50,742 nt of DNA from Synergistaceae bacterium (GTDB lineage Bacteria; Synergistota; Synergistia; Synergistales; Aminobacteriaceae), in the NCBI GenBank assembly GCA_017448795.1, contig JAFSKV010000045.1, positions 1-50,742 on the forward strand, written 5' to 3'. The first letter of the stretch is position 1; each line of letters starts with the position of its first letter. This document shows positions 33,115 through 42,677 of this stretch, piece after piece. A program made the translations under genes and the position numbers. Under the pieces are notes generated by a model that was not told where the DNA came from, did no database searches, and saw only the letters and a list, made by a program, of their open reading frames with translations.

Positions 33115-35598
33115 ATGGTCAAAAAGTTGTTGGCGGCGGCAGTGGTGTTGTTGGTGATGGTGTCGGGAGCATGGGCGGATATGCAGATATTCTCTTCTCA
33201 CCGCTCAATCGTGGATTTGGCTGACGGGAAGCCGGACTACTCGACAGCAAGATTCCTCAGCATGTGGGTAGAGGCATTAGGCTATGACGGTCAGGCAACG
33301 CAGGCAGATGTGAATCTCACGGGTACAATGACATTCTCAGATGGCGATTATTCCTTCTGGGACAGCAAGAACGGGATGCGCCACATTTCGGGAGCTTCGC
33401 ATACTTTTGGGCTTGCCGCTGGGAGCTGGGTCAATGTGGGAAGTGCGCCTGAGTATGTACCAATGACAGCGAGCGGTGATAATGTCGTGTTTTGTCTTGA
33501 GGCGGACGGTGGGCTTAACGGCGTTAATGTCAGTTGGAGCTTCCCGGACAAGCCGGACTACAGCGGAACGGGTACAGTCCCGCATTACAGGACAACTCAG
33601 TCCCAGTTGGAGTCGTACGTTCCTTACGTGGAGTACGTGCGCTCAGGCTCTCAGGTTTCGGGGCTTAGGTGGCGGATTGTGAGTCCCGACAACACAGCGG
33701 AGGCCGTAGCGCTGGATTTCGAGTCGTGGTTCGTGATAGACAGTGTTCAGGACGCAGACGGAACTACCCTGTATTCAGGCTCATGGACAGACATTGAGGC
33801 AGGGAATCCTGTTTCAGGCGAGGCAACGTTCGACAGCCCGCTCAATGAGGCCGACATATCAAGGATACGTGTTGCTTTCAACCGCTGGAATGAAGACTCT
33901 GAGAACAGCTATCAGTGGTTCTTCTGCAACCCCTCAGAGCCGGAGCCTTGGCTGTATGAGAATCACTCGTTTACTGCCTCGCTGGTGAACGGGAAATCTG
34001 ACTATAGCAATGTGAAATCCGACCGCATCTTCTTCGATGTACGGGTCAGCAGGGGCATAATAGCTGAGGCCAAGCATTTCACAGCAGACGCAAGCATGAC
34101 AATACCGGGCGGAGGCTACAGTCTCGCAGATAACGACACAGATGAAGACCTCGGCGTAACTGTTCCGGTCGGCACGGATAAGACGTTCAAGCTGAGAATG
34201 GGCAGTAGTGTAGCACCTGGTGATACTAGTCTGCTGGAATTTCAGCCAATCGATGAAAACGGTGCGAATCTCCACTTTGAGGGCGGTGCTGAGGGCGGTG
34301 GGGAAAACCTCGTAGGCAGGACGATAACATGGACATTCCCGGAAGATTTCGGCCTCAGCGGGAGCGCAAAAGTCAGCAGCTTCAAATCTGCGGTGCAATT
34401 CCTCGCTACTGCTGTCCCGTATGTTGAGCTTGTCAGTGCTGACGGGAAACTCACGGCTGTGAACTTCAGGATGGTTGCATCGTCAGACACATCAACGGCT
34501 CTGGAGCTTCCGTACAGGACGAACTTCCGGCTTCGCTTTGACCGCATAGTTCCTGATGAGGTAAAGGGCAAGTATTACTATTCGAGCTGGAGGTACAATG
34601 AATCGTCAGGGACATGGACGCTTGGGCAACCGCAGGACTTGAGCAACATGGAATGCGTTACGGTTCGCCTCTGGAGCTGGGAAGAAGACGCAGACGACTC
34701 ACTAAAGTATCAGTGGCACTTCTACCCGGCCGAAGCCCCCGCGCCCCTCGAAATCACGACGGCCTCCCTTCCTGACGCAACCGTGAACGCCTCCTACACC
34801 GCCACCCTAGCCGCTAACCTCCCCGGAGCCACATGGTCAGTCTCATCCGGGACTCTCCCGGCAGGCCTCACCCTCAACTCATCGACCGGGACAATCTCCG
34901 GCATCTCCACAACAGCAGGCACGGCGACATTCACGGTAACAGCCACGCTCGAAGGCCACGGCAGCGCGGAAAAGACTTTCACCCTCACGGTCAGCCAAAC
35001 GCCGACACCCCAGACTGTAGAAATCACCACGACCACAATCCCGGAAGCGGTCGCAGGGATGAGCTACAACGCCGAGCTTGAGTCGAATCCCGAAGGGGCG
35101 ACATGGACGCTCTCAGGCAACCTTCCGGCGGGGCTTGTCCTCGACTCATCGGGCAGGATTTCCGGGACTCCGACGGTTGCAGGCGAGTTCAGGTTCACTG
35201 TTACGGCAAGATACGGCACGGCAAGTGATGTTCGCACTCTGACGCTCACGGTGAAGCCCCTCGAAATCACGACGGAGACTCTTCCGGGCGGGACTGTCGG
35301 GGATGCGTACAACGAGACTCTGACCTCCAACGGTTCGGGACTCACATGGACGGTTAGCGCAGGGACTCTCCCGGCGGGTCTCACACTGAACGGGAACACC
35401 GGGCTTCTCTCCGGGACACTGACGGAGGCGGGGGAATACACGTTCACGGTCTACGCTCACAACACACACGCCAGCGCGTCCAAGCAGTTCACGGTGAATG
35501 TCAGCAACAGAGGCACAGGCGGACATGGCGGGGGCTGCTCATCATTCACGGCGGTATTCGGCGCAGGTCTCCTCGCAGTCATACTCAAGAGACGTTAG
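33115..35598 (+). CDS. Exported protein with duplicated N-terminal modules, three He_PIG-type Ig-like domains and Synergist-CTERM-like tail
   Basis: 827 residues. The signal peptide is MVKKLLAAAVVLLVMVSGAWA. Two related modules of about 260 residues follow, each ending in a RWNEDSENSYQWFF / WSWEEDADDSLKYQWHF type motif. Three putative-Ig (He_PIG) domains start near 544, 634 and 714, each with LPAGLxL and ISG/LSG. The tail GGHGGGCSS, hydrophobic helix and KRR resembles the Synergist-CTERM sorting signal. It is probably a surface or envelope-anchored protein, perhaps for adhesion. ATG 33115 has AAGGAG upstream; longer frames run through the terminator. Confidence 0.8.
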   Translation: MVKKLLAAAVVLLVMVSGAWADMQIFSSHRSIVDLADGKPDYSTARFLSMWVEALGYDGQATQADVNLTGTMTFSDGDYSFWDSKNGMRHISGASHTFGLAAGSWVNVGSAPEYVPMTASGDNVVFCLEADGGLNGVNVSWSFPDKPDYSGTGTVPHYRTTQSQLESYVPYVEYVRSGSQVSGLRWRIVSPDNTAEAVALDFESWFVIDSVQDADGTTLYSGSWTDIEAGNPVSGEATFDSPLNEADISRIRVAFNRWNEDSENSYQWFFCNPSEPEPWLYENHSFTASLVNGKSDYSNVKSDRIFFDVRVSRGIIAEAKHFTADASMTIPGGGYSLADNDTDEDLGVTVPVGTDKTFKLRMGSSVAPGDTSLLEFQPIDENGANLHFEGGAEGGGENLVGRTITWTFPEDFGLSGSAKVSSFKSAVQFLATAVPYVELVSADGKLTAVNFRMVASSDTSTALELPYRTNFRLRFDRIVPDEVKGKYYYSSWRYNESSGTWTLGQPQDLSNMECVTVRLWSWEEDADDSLKYQWHFYPAEAPAPLEITTASLPDATVNASYTATLAANLPGATWSVSSGTLPAGLTLNSSTGTISGISTTAGTATFTVTATLEGHGSAEKTFTLTVSQTPTPQTVEITTTTIPEAVAGMSYNAELESNPEGATWTLSGNLPAGLVLDSSGRISGTPTVAGEFRFTVTARYGTASDVRTLTLTVKPLEITTETLPGGTVGDAYNETLTSNGSGLTWTVSAGTLPAGLTLNGNTGLLSGTLTEAGEYTFTVYAHNTHASASKQFTVNVSNRGTGGHGGGCSSFTAVFGAGLLAVILKRR

Positions 35599-35603
35599 CG
35601 CAA

Positions 35604-35634
35604 CAAAAATCCCCCGGCCTCATCAACCGGGGGA
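35604..35634 (-). terminator. Intrinsic terminator of hrcA-grpE-dnaK
   Basis: On the minus strand TCCCCCGG pairs with CCGGGGGA (9-nt loop) followed by TTTTTG. It lies past the heptamer array that follows the dnaK stop. The stem may also stop the convergent exported-protein transcript. Confidence 0.85.
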
Positions 35635-35635
35635 C

Positions 35636-35677
35636 TTCACTACTCACTAACCACTACTCACTAACCACTACTCACTA
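35636..35677 (-). repeat. Six heptamers TAGTGRN starting at the dnaK stop codon
   Basis: Read on the minus strand, the dnaK TAG stop is the first three bases of six tandem 7-mers: TAGTGAG, TAGTGGT, TAGTGAG, TAGTGGT, TAGTGAG, TAGTGAA. With period 7, a TAG recurs in each of the three frames in turn. The terminator follows immediately. Confidence 0.85.
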
Positions 35678-37483
35678 GTTCTTGTCGCTGAACTCCGCGT
35701 CAACCGTATCACTGTCATTCCGGGACGCTCCGGGATTTGCTCCTGTTTCCGGCCCGGCGTTCTGGTAGAGCCTCTGCCCGAACTCCTGCATTGTCCTCAT
35801 CAGGTCATCCTTCCCGGACTTCATTCCTGCCTCGTCGCCCGTCTCAATGGCCTTCTTGAGCGCGTCAATCTTGGTGTTCACGCGGCCTTTCTCTTCGGGG
35901 GTCATCTTGTCGCCCAAGTCCCTCATGAGCTTTTCGGCCTGGAAGACTGCTCCGTCCGCCTCGTTCTTTGCCTCAGCACTGGCGCGTTTCTTCTCGTCCT
36001 CGCTGGCGTGGTCTTCTGCGTCCCTCTTCATGCGCTCGATGTCGTCTTTGCTGAGGTTGGACGACTGGATTGTGATTTTCTGCTCCTTGCCCGTGCCTTT
36101 GTCTTTTGCTGACACGTTGAGTATTCCGTTCGTGTCGATGTTGAACGTAACCTCAATCTGCGGAATCCCTCTCGGAGCCGGGGCGATTCCGTCAAGCGTG
36201 AACTGCCCTAGCTGCACATTGTCCCGTGCCATAGGACGCTCGCCCTGGAACACAGCGATTTCTACCTGGGGCTGGTTGTCCGCGGCTGTCGTGAAAACCT
36301 GGCTTGCCTGCGCGGGAATGGCCGTGTTGCGCTCAATCATCTTCGTCATTACGCCGCCGAGTGTCTCAATCCCAAGCGTGAGGGGCGTTACGTCGACAAG
36401 CACTATGTCCTTGTGGTCTCCCTTGAGGATTGCGCCCTGTATCGCCGCTCCTGCCGCGACGCACTCATCGGGGTTGATGCCCTTGGTTGGCTCTTTTCCG
36501 AGAAGGTCGACGATTTTCTTCTGCACCATGGGCATACGAGTTGAGCCGCCTACGAGAAGTATCTTGTCGATTTCTGACGCTGACAGCCCGGAATCCTGCA
36601 AGGCTCTCTGCGTGGGCTTGATTGTGCGGTCAAGTAAATCCGCCGTCATGCTCTCGAACTGCGCGCGTGTGAGCTTCATCTCAAGGTGCTTGGGGCCTGT
36701 CTGGTTGGCCGTGATGAACGGGAGCGATATTGTGGTCTCGGTCATGTTGGACAGCTCGATTTTCGCCTTCTCCGCCGCCTCGCGCAATCTCTGCATGGCC
36801 ATGCTGTCATTCTTGAGGTCGATGCCCTCTGACTTCTTGAACTCAGCCGCCATCCAGTCAACAATCCTGTTGTCCCAGTCATCACCGCCGAGCCTGTTAT
36901 CGCCAGCCGTCGCGAGAACCTCGAACACTCCTTCGCCCACGTCCAGAATTGACACGTCGAACGTCCCGCCTCCCAAGTCGAAAACGAGTATCTTATGTTC
37001 ATCCTTCTTGTTTTCGCCGTAAGCAAGACATGCCGCAGTAGGCTCATTGATGATGCGGAGAACCTCAAGCCCCGCGATTGTTCCCGCGTCCTTTGTAGCC
37101 TGCCTCTGAGCGTCGGTAAAGTAAGCCGGGACTGTGATAACCGCCTGCGTTACCGTCTCGCCTAAATAGTCCTCAGCGTCCCTCTTGAGCTTCTGGAGAA
37201 TCATTGCTGAGATTTCCTGCGGGGTATATTTCTTGCCGTCAATTGTTACGCTGTATTTTGTCCCCATTTCGCGCTTGATTGACATTATCGTTCTGTCTGC
37301 GTTGACGATTGCCTGACGCTTGGCGAGCTGTCCTACGAGTCTTTCGCCGTCCTTCGTGAACGCTACTACTGACGGTGTAGTCCTTGCGCCCTCGTTGTTC
37401 GCTATGATAGTTGTCTGGTCGCCTTCCTGCACTGCTATGCATGAATTTGTTGTGCCTAAGTCTATTCCTACTACTTTTGCCAT
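35675..37483 (-). CDS. dnaK: Chaperone protein DnaK (Hsp70)
   Basis: 602 residues. ATPase domain: [13 protein letters not shown] (5-17), [16 protein letters not shown] and VGGSTRMP. Substrate-binding domain from about 385 ([14 protein letters not shown]; then [16 protein letters not shown]) and an acidic C-terminal tail. It folds and protects proteins with GrpE and DnaJ. dnaJ is not next to it here; the operon ends with a terminator. A long open frame opposite this gene is an artefact of its codon use. Confidence 0.98.
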   Translation of the reverse strand: MAKVVGIDLGTTNSCIAVQEGDQTTIIANNEGARTTPSVVAFTKDGERLVGQLAKRQAIVNADRTIMSIKREMGTKYSVTIDGKKYTPQEISAMILQKLKRDAEDYLGETVTQAVITVPAYFTDAQRQATKDAGTIAGLEVLRIINEPTAACLAYGENKKDEHKILVFDLGGGTFDVSILDVGEGVFEVLATAGDNRLGGDDWDNRIVDWMAAEFKKSEGIDLKNDSMAMQRLREAAEKAKIELSNMTETTISLPFITANQTGPKHLEMKLTRAQFESMTADLLDRTIKPTQRALQDSGLSASEIDKILLVGGSTRMPMVQKKIVDLLGKEPTKGINPDECVAAGAAIQGAILKGDHKDIVLVDVTPLTLGIETLGGVMTKMIERNTAIPAQASQVFTTAADNQPQVEIAVFQGERPMARDNVQLGQFTLDGIAPAPRGIPQIEVTFNIDTNGILNVSAKDKGTGKEQKITIQSSNLSKDDIERMKRDAEDHASEDEKKRASAEAKNEADGAVFQAEKLMRDLGDKMTPEEKGRVNTKIDALKKAIETGDEAGMKSGKDDLMRTMQEFGQRLYQNAGPETGANPGASRNDSDTVDAEFSDKN

Positions 37484-37524
37484 GATATATTTTTCCTCCC
37501 TAAGATTTCTGGTTCGTCCTGCTG

Positions 37525-37552
37525 GCCACTAGCCACTAATCACTAGCCGCTA
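37525..37552 (-). repeat. Four heptamers TAGYGRN starting at the grpE stop codon
   Basis: On the minus strand the grpE TAG is the start of TAGCGGC, TAGTGAT, TAGTGGC, TAGTGGC. Same design as after dnaK. The remaining gap to dnaK holds a GGGAGGA ribosome-binding site. Confidence 0.8.
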
Positions 37553-38059
37553 GATTTTCCCTACTGTTACTTTTGCCGGGCGTAATACCCTGTCTTTTGT
37601 CCTGTAACCCCTGAGCAATTCCGCCGTGATTTTCCCGTCAAGCTCCGGGCTGTCTACTTTCTCCGTTCCTGATGCGTCATGTATTGCCGGGTCAAAACTC
37701 TCGCCTTCAGTCTTGATGACACTCACGCCGAGTCCCTCAAGGACATTCACAAACTGACGCTGTACCATTTCGACACCCTTAATGATTCCGGCCGGGTCAT
37801 CTGTGCTTGCTGACAATGCGCGGTCCAAGTTGTCCAACACCGGGAGCATCGCTGTGATTGCTTCCTCTTTTGCGCGGGCGCGTGTCTCGGTGCGTTCCTT
37901 TATCGTCCGCTGACGGAAGTTGAAGAAATCCGCCCTCACTGTCTTTATTTCCGTCTTGAGGCTCTCTATCTCGCCTTTCAGCTTGTCTGTCTCACTCTGC
38001 GCTTCACCGTCAATTTCTTCTTGGGACTCCTCTGTGTCCTCTAGTTTCTCGTCATCCAT
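37550..38059 (-). CDS. grpE: Nucleotide exchange factor GrpE
   Basis: Promotes ADP release from DnaK. About 169 residues: an acidic N-terminus, a long coiled coil (about 25-75; ADFFNFRQRTIKE), and the C-terminal beta domain with FDPAIHDASG, LLRGYRTKDRVLRPAKVTVGK. The ATG at 38059 has GGAGG 8 nt upstream; a GTG nine bases earlier is less likely. It lies between hrcA and dnaK. Confidence 0.96.
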   Translation of the reverse strand: MDDEKLEDTEESQEEIDGEAQSETDKLKGEIESLKTEIKTVRADFFNFRQRTIKERTETRARAKEEAITAMLPVLDNLDRALSASTDDPAGIIKGVEMVQRQFVNVLEGLGVSVIKTEGESFDPAIHDASGTEKVDSPELDGKITAELLRGYRTKDRVLRPAKVTVGKI

Positions 38060-38064
38060 ATTCC

Positions 38065-39081
38065 TCACCTCCCCGATGAATCCTCGTCAAGAGCGTTCGC
38101 GACCGTCTCAAGCACGCTTATCGATTTCTCGTAGTCCATTCTCAGCGGCCCGATCAACCCTAACACTGCCTTCTGCTGGCGGGGCCGGGCGGGTATGAGT
38201 ATCATTGCGTTATCCTCCATGCCCTCGGTTTCGTTCTCTTCACCCAGCGAGATTCGGAGTGCCTCACTGTTGCGGCATTTCTCGATCATCCGGGCTAGGG
38301 GCTTCTCTTGTTCCAGCAGGTTCAAGACCGCCTGAATCCGTGAGATTGCCTGAAAGTGCGGAAGGTCAAGTATCTGCCTCGCGCCTGAGCTGAAGAATTT
38401 GTAGTTCTGCTCCGTAAGAAACTTGTCAAGCTCCCTTATTGCGTCCCTGCATGATGTCTCAGCCTCAGAAAGCCCCGATGATGCGTACTGATACAGGACT
38501 TCCTTTATCTCACTCCAAGAATGCCCGCTGATGAACGTATTGATGCGCCTGCTGAAATCCTCAAGCGATTTTGCGTCAACCTCGTAAGGCAGCGTAAACT
38601 GTGAATGATGAACGAGGCCTCCCTTAAGCACAATCAGCGCAAGCACATTGTTGCCGCCCATGAGTATAAAGTCTATGTGCTGGATCTCCGCGCTGTCTAG
38701 AGCCGGGACCGCCGCCACAGCAACACAGTTCGTCAGCCTGGCCATGAGGTGAGTAACGTGCATAAGCAGGTCTTCTATTCCTGTCTTGCTGCCGATAATC
38801 TCGCGCCTTATGTCCTCAGAATGGGAATGATTCCTTGCGCGGGCTGTTACCGAGTCAACGTACACCCTGTAGGCTCTCGCTGTCGGAAGCCTGCCTGATG
38901 AGCTGTGAGGCTGGTAGAAGTAGCCCATCTCCTCAAGGTCTGCCATCTCGTTGCGGATTGTTGCAGGACTGAGGCCGCGTATGTATTTGCGCGTTATCGT
39001 CCTTGACCCGGCCGGCTCTCCTGTCTTTATGTACTCATAGACCACCGCGAGAATTATGCTCAGCTGTCTTTCTGTCATCAT
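38065..39081 (-). CDS. hrcA: Heat-inducible transcription repressor HrcA
   Basis: 338 residues. The N-terminal winged helix has MTERQLSIILAVVYEYIKTG, and the recognition part is LSPATIRNEMADLEEMGYFYQPHSSSGRLPT split across about residues 37-67. The GAF-like middle and C-terminal IGPLRMDYEKSI are typical. It binds CIRCE, present 22 nt upstream, and should repress its own operon; GroE usually helps it fold. AGGAGGTGA precedes the ATG pair. Confidence 0.97.
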   Translation of the reverse strand: MMTERQLSIILAVVYEYIKTGEPAGSRTITRKYIRGLSPATIRNEMADLEEMGYFYQPHSSSGRLPTARAYRVYVDSVTARARNHSHSEDIRREIIGSKTGIEDLLMHVTHLMARLTNCVAVAAVPALDSAEIQHIDFILMGGNNVLALIVLKGGLVHHSQFTLPYEVDAKSLEDFSRRINTFISGHSWSEIKEVLYQYASSGLSEAETSCRDAIRELDKFLTEQNYKFFSSGARQILDLPHFQAISRIQAVLNLLEQEKPLARMIEKCRNSEALRISLGEENETEGMEDNAMILIPARPRQQKAVLGLIGPLRMDYEKSISVLETVANALDEDSSGR

Positions 39082-39102
39082 CGCTCACCTCCTGTCATAG
39101 TC

Positions 39103-39129
39103 TTAGCACTCACTATGAACGAGTGCCAT
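39103..39129. promoter_or_regulatory. CIRCE operator
   Basis: TTAGCACTC, 9 nt, GAGTGCCAT: the CIRCE inverted repeat (consensus TTAGCACTC-N9-GAGTGCTAA) with changes only at the end of the second arm. It lies between hrcA and its likely promoter; a GATAAT -10-like box on the minus strand (39127-39132) touches it. Confidence 0.92.
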
Positions 39130-39196
39130 TATCAAACAACGCGGATAAGATTAGCAGAGGGCGCGGAAAAAGTCAACAGGGGCGTGAAAACCTGTG

Positions 39197-39205
39197 TGCT
39201 ATAAT
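39197..39205 (+). promoter_or_regulatory. Putative extended -10 promoter for the tandem glycosyltransferases
   Basis: TGC-TATAAT 21 nt before the ATG at 39227. The short distance implies a very short 5' leader. The -35 is weak. Confidence 0.45.
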
Positions 39206-39226
39206 CGCGCTGATTAATCCCGGAAA

Positions 39227-39985
39227 ATGAAGGTGAAGAAAATTTCTGTACCTGTAACGATTCTGACCGTTGCACTCAACGCGGAGGCGACAATCTCGCG
39301 CGCCATTGAGAGCGTCATTGCCCAGACATACCCGGAGATTGAGTACATAGTGATTGACGGGGCGTCCCAGGACGACACAGCCCAAGTTGCCCGGTCATAT
39401 GTCGAGGCGTTCAACTCCCGGCCAGGAAGGAACATGACGGTGATATCCGAGCCTGACCGTGGGATGTATGACGCTCTGAACAAGGGTGCGAGGCTCGCGC
39501 ATGGTGTGATTGTCGGGCAGATAAATTCTGATGACTGGTACCAGCCTGATGCTGTGAGGATAATGGCGGAACTGTACGAACGCGAGAAGTACAATGTCGG
39601 CTGGGCAACTGTTAGGCTTATGACGGCAAAAGGAAACATCATCAAGCACGCTAAAATTCCCCGCTTCATGTGGACAACATCGCACTGGCATCACACGACA
39701 CAGTTCACGGAAAGAGAGACTCTGCTTGAACATCCTTACGTTGAAGAAAATATGTATGATGATTGGGAGTTCCTGACGTGGGCATATGTGAGCGGGAAGA
39801 AGTTTGCAGTAACAGACGAAATTATCACGAATTTTTCCTTCGGCGGAATGAGTACGCAGAAAAGTTTGCGTGATGTCATGGCTAGGCTTGGCTACCACGA
39901 CATAATTTACAGGCGTTACGGCTTCAGCAGGCTCTATCAGGTACACAGGTTCTTCTATGAGATGGCGAAATACATAATGGCGTGA
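39227..39985 (+). CDS. Family-2 glycosyltransferase (first of a tandem pair)
   Basis: 252 residues, GT-A fold: VTILTVALNAEATISRAIES, IEYIVIDGASQDDT, SEPDRGMYDALNKG and the metal-binding QINSDDWY. Soluble or membrane-associated, transferring a sugar to a glycan or lipid acceptor. The C-terminal part (ITNFSFGGMSTQKS, basic) is shared with the next gene. The donor is unknown. The ribosome-binding site is weak. It is 143 nt downstream of the divergent hrcA operon. Confidence 0.88.
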   Translation: MKVKKISVPVTILTVALNAEATISRAIESVIAQTYPEIEYIVIDGASQDDTAQVARSYVEAFNSRPGRNMTVISEPDRGMYDALNKGARLAHGVIVGQINSDDWYQPDAVRIMAELYEREKYNVGWATVRLMTAKGNIIKHAKIPRFMWTTSHWHHTTQFTERETLLEHPYVEENMYDDWEFLTWAYVSGKKFAVTDEIITNFSFGGMSTQKSLRDVMARLGYHDIIYRRYGFSRLYQVHRFFYEMAKYIMA

Positions 39986-39989
39986 GACG

Positions 39990-40730
39990 ATGAATATTCC
40001 TGTAACAGTCCTGACAGTCTCATTCAACGCTGAGGCGACAATAGCCCGGACAATCGAGAGCGTGATGAACCAGTCATACCCGGAAATAGAGTACATAGTG
40101 ATAGACGGGGTCTCACGGGACAACACGGCCATGATAGCCCGGTCATATGTCGAAAAATTCTGTGAGACTCCCGGAAGAACTATGCGCGTGATTTCTGAGC
40201 CTGATAAAGGCATGTATGATGCTCTCAACAAGGGTACAAGGCTGGCACATGGCGCAATTGTCGGGCAGATTAACGCGGATGACTGGTATGAACCTGACGC
40301 TGTGGAGACGATGGCGGAACTGTACGGTCGGGAGAATTACGACCTGGCCTGGGGAAGCCTCAACGTGATTACCGGGAAGGGACGCTGCATCAAGCATGCC
40401 CGGCGCGGACTGTTCTGGTCAACCTCTCACTGGTGCCACCCGGCGGCCTTCGCGAAACGTGAGACACTCCTTCAGTATCCTTATCCCCTCGTGAACTCGC
40501 ACGATGATTTTGACGTTGCAACACATCTTTATGTTGACGGGAAAAAGCTGCTCCCTGTCGACAAGGTCATAAGCAACTTCACGTTTGGGGGAATGAGTAC
40601 GAGGAAGAGTCTGCGTGAGGCAAAAAGGAGGCTTGATGAGATTTACGGGATACACAGGAAGTACGGGATGAGCAGGCTGTATTACGTGTACAGGCTGATA
40701 TTTGAGGCGGTGAAATACGCAATATCATGA
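39990..40730 (+). CDS. Family-2 glycosyltransferase (second of a tandem pair)
   Basis: 246 residues, clearly a paralogue of the preceding product: VTVLTVSFNAEATIARTIES, IEYIVIDGVSRDNT, SEPDKGMYDALNKG and QINADDWY. The FTFGGMSTRKSLREAKRRLD block is near the end. The pair arose by tandem duplication, starts 4 nt apart, and may add successive sugars of one chain. The acceptor and donor cannot be deduced. Confidence 0.88.
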   Translation: MNIPVTVLTVSFNAEATIARTIESVMNQSYPEIEYIVIDGVSRDNTAMIARSYVEKFCETPGRTMRVISEPDKGMYDALNKGTRLAHGAIVGQINADDWYEPDAVETMAELYGRENYDLAWGSLNVITGKGRCIKHARRGLFWSTSHWCHPAAFAKRETLLQYPYPLVNSHDDFDVATHLYVDGKKLLPVDKVISNFTFGGMSTRKSLREAKRRLDEIYGIHRKYGMSRLYYVYRLIFEAVKYAIS

Positions 40731-40779
40731 AGACGGGAAGCCGTGAATGAAAGGCGGCCTTTGCTCAGAATTTCGGCGC

Positions 40780-40811
40780 AAAAAAATCCCCCCTGCCATC
40801 TACAGAGGGGA
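40780..40811 (-). terminator. Intrinsic terminator of the aspS operon
   Basis: On the minus strand TCCCCTCTG pairs with CAGGGGGGA (one wobble, 7-nt loop), followed by seven Ts. It lies 16 nt past the aspS stop. Confidence 0.85.
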
Positions 40812-40826
40812 CAATCTCATTCCGTT

Positions 40827-42626
40827 TCACTCATCCTTCACGACACTTATAGCCAGTTCATCAAGTCTTTCCTGCTCGACCTGGTCAGGCGCACCAGACA
40901 TGAGGCACTGAGCCTTCTGCGTCTTCGGGAACGCCATAACATCACGTATCGAGTTCCCCCCGCAGAGCAGCATAACCAGCCTGTCCACACCAAGCGCAAG
41001 CCCCCCATGAGGAGGAGTCCCGTAGCTCAGCGCGTCAAGGAAGAACCCAAATCTCCGCTTCGCGTCCTCCGGGGTAATCCCTAGGCACTTGAATAGCCGG
41101 GCCTGAACATCCGGGTCATGTATCCTGATTGAGCCGCCTCCGACCTCGTTGCCGTTCAGAACGCAGTCATACGCGCGGGCTAATGCGTTCGCGGGGTCTT
41201 CGTCGAACGGTGTGCCGTTGTCCAGAGCGGGGGACGTGAAGGGGTGGTGCATGGCCTCCCAGCGTTTCTCGTCGGCGTTCCACTCGAACAGCGGGAAATC
41301 TGTTACCCATAAGAACCGCCAGTTGTCGGGCGAATCGTCGAACAGGTCAGCGCGTTTGCGTCCAAGCTCAAGCCGTAATGTCCCCAGAATCTCGCAGGCC
41401 TTTGCGCGTGAGGCATGTGCTACGATGAACAGCGCGTCGTCAGGCTGCATTGCTCCGAGCTCCTTCACCTTGTCGACATCCTCAGGCTTCAGGAACTTGA
41501 TGAGAGGGCCTTTGAGTCCGCCGTCCTTGTAGAGGAAGTTGGCCAGTCCTGACGTGCCGAGCTTTATTGCGCGCGCCTCAAGGTCAACGATTTCCTTCCG
41601 CGACATTGAAGCACCGCCCGGAAGCCTGAGTCCCCTCACGACTCCCCCCTCAGCAAGTATGCGTTTGAACGGCTCGAACCCTGAGTCCCTGAAAGCGTCG
41701 GCCAGGTCGCAAAGCTCCAGCTTCACGCGCAGGTCCGGCTTGTCGCTCCCGTACTTGTCCATCGCGTCCCAGTATGACATCCTCATGAACGGAGTCGGTA
41801 TGTCAACGCCCCGTATCTCATGGAACAATCCCTTCATGTAGCCCTCGATGAGCGTCATAATATCGTCCTCGACAATGTAGCTCATCTCAATATCCACCTG
41901 CGTGAACTCCGGCTGACGGTCTGCGCGCAAGTCCTCATCCCTGAAGCACCGGGCAATCTGATAATACCTGTCGAACCCGGAAATCATCAGTATCTGCTTG
42001 AAGAGCTGGGGACTCTGGGGCAATGCGTAGAAGCATCCCTGATTGACGCGTGAAGGAACAAGATAATCCCTCGCGCCTTCTGGTGTTGCCTTCGTCAGCA
42101 TCGGTGTCTCAAGCTCCACAAAGCTACGTTCCTCAAGGTAGCGGCGTGTGAACGAGTTGATTTTCGCCCTCGTCCTCATGTTGCGCTGCATCTTCTCCCG
42201 GCGCATGTCAAGATAGCGGTATTTCAGGCGTATGTTCTCGTCAACGCTCTCTGTCTCGTCGCCAACCTCGAACGGGAGGGGCTTTGCTTTCGACAGGACG
42301 AGAAGGTCGCTTGCTACTATCTCGATGTTGCCGGTCTTGAGCTCGGGATTGTCGGTGCCTTCAGGGCGTATGCGCATTCTTCCTTTGACGGCTATGCAGT
42401 ACTCGTTGCGGAGCCTCCCGGCCATGTCGTGGATCTCTCCGGCCTCCGGGTTGAAGACTACCTGAATTGGCCCGGTCCAGTCCCAAACCTCAATGAAGAT
42501 TATTCCGCCCAAGTCGCGCCTAGCACGTACCCAGCCGTTCGCCCGGACTTCATGGCCTGCATCTTCCTCCGTGAATGTCCCGCAAAGTTTCGTCCTCTGC
42601 CATTCATTGTTGAATATTCTTGCCAT
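40827..42626 (-). CDS. aspS: Aspartate--tRNA ligase
   Basis: 599 residues, bacterial-type AspRS with an N-terminal OB anticodon-binding domain (about 1-110), a class II catalytic core ([59 protein letters not shown]), the GAD insertion (about 300-410) and motif 3 [15 protein letters not shown]. Since GatCAB is present the enzyme may be non-discriminating, but residues do not settle this. It is last in a run that begins with the yunG-like gene. Confidence 0.97.
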   Translation of the reverse strand: MARIFNNEWQRTKLCGTFTEEDAGHEVRANGWVRARRDLGGIIFIEVWDWTGPIQVVFNPEAGEIHDMAGRLRNEYCIAVKGRMRIRPEGTDNPELKTGNIEIVASDLLVLSKAKPLPFEVGDETESVDENIRLKYRYLDMRREKMQRNMRTRAKINSFTRRYLEERSFVELETPMLTKATPEGARDYLVPSRVNQGCFYALPQSPQLFKQILMISGFDRYYQIARCFRDEDLRADRQPEFTQVDIEMSYIVEDDIMTLIEGYMKGLFHEIRGVDIPTPFMRMSYWDAMDKYGSDKPDLRVKLELCDLADAFRDSGFEPFKRILAEGGVVRGLRLPGGASMSRKEIVDLEARAIKLGTSGLANFLYKDGGLKGPLIKFLKPEDVDKVKELGAMQPDDALFIVAHASRAKACEILGTLRLELGRKRADLFDDSPDNWRFLWVTDFPLFEWNADEKRWEAMHHPFTSPALDNGTPFDEDPANALARAYDCVLNGNEVGGGSIRIHDPDVQARLFKCLGITPEDAKRRFGFFLDALSYGTPPHGGLALGVDRLVMLLCGGNSIRDVMAFPKTQKAQCLMSGAPDQVEQERLDELAISVVKDE

Positions 42627-42677
42627 TAACTTTTTTGCACGTTCCCTTCGTCTGATTGTTGGGGTATCAGCCTGATA

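Noticed and set aside
35636-35677. CRISPR array
   Set aside because: Units of 7 nt without spacers are tandem heptamers, not CRISPR repeats; no cas genes are near.
35847-37022. Long open frame (391 codons) opposite dnaK
   Set aside because: Antisense frames over dnaK are a well-known by-product of its codon use; no ribosome-binding site or family resemblance, and dnaK itself is unmistakable.
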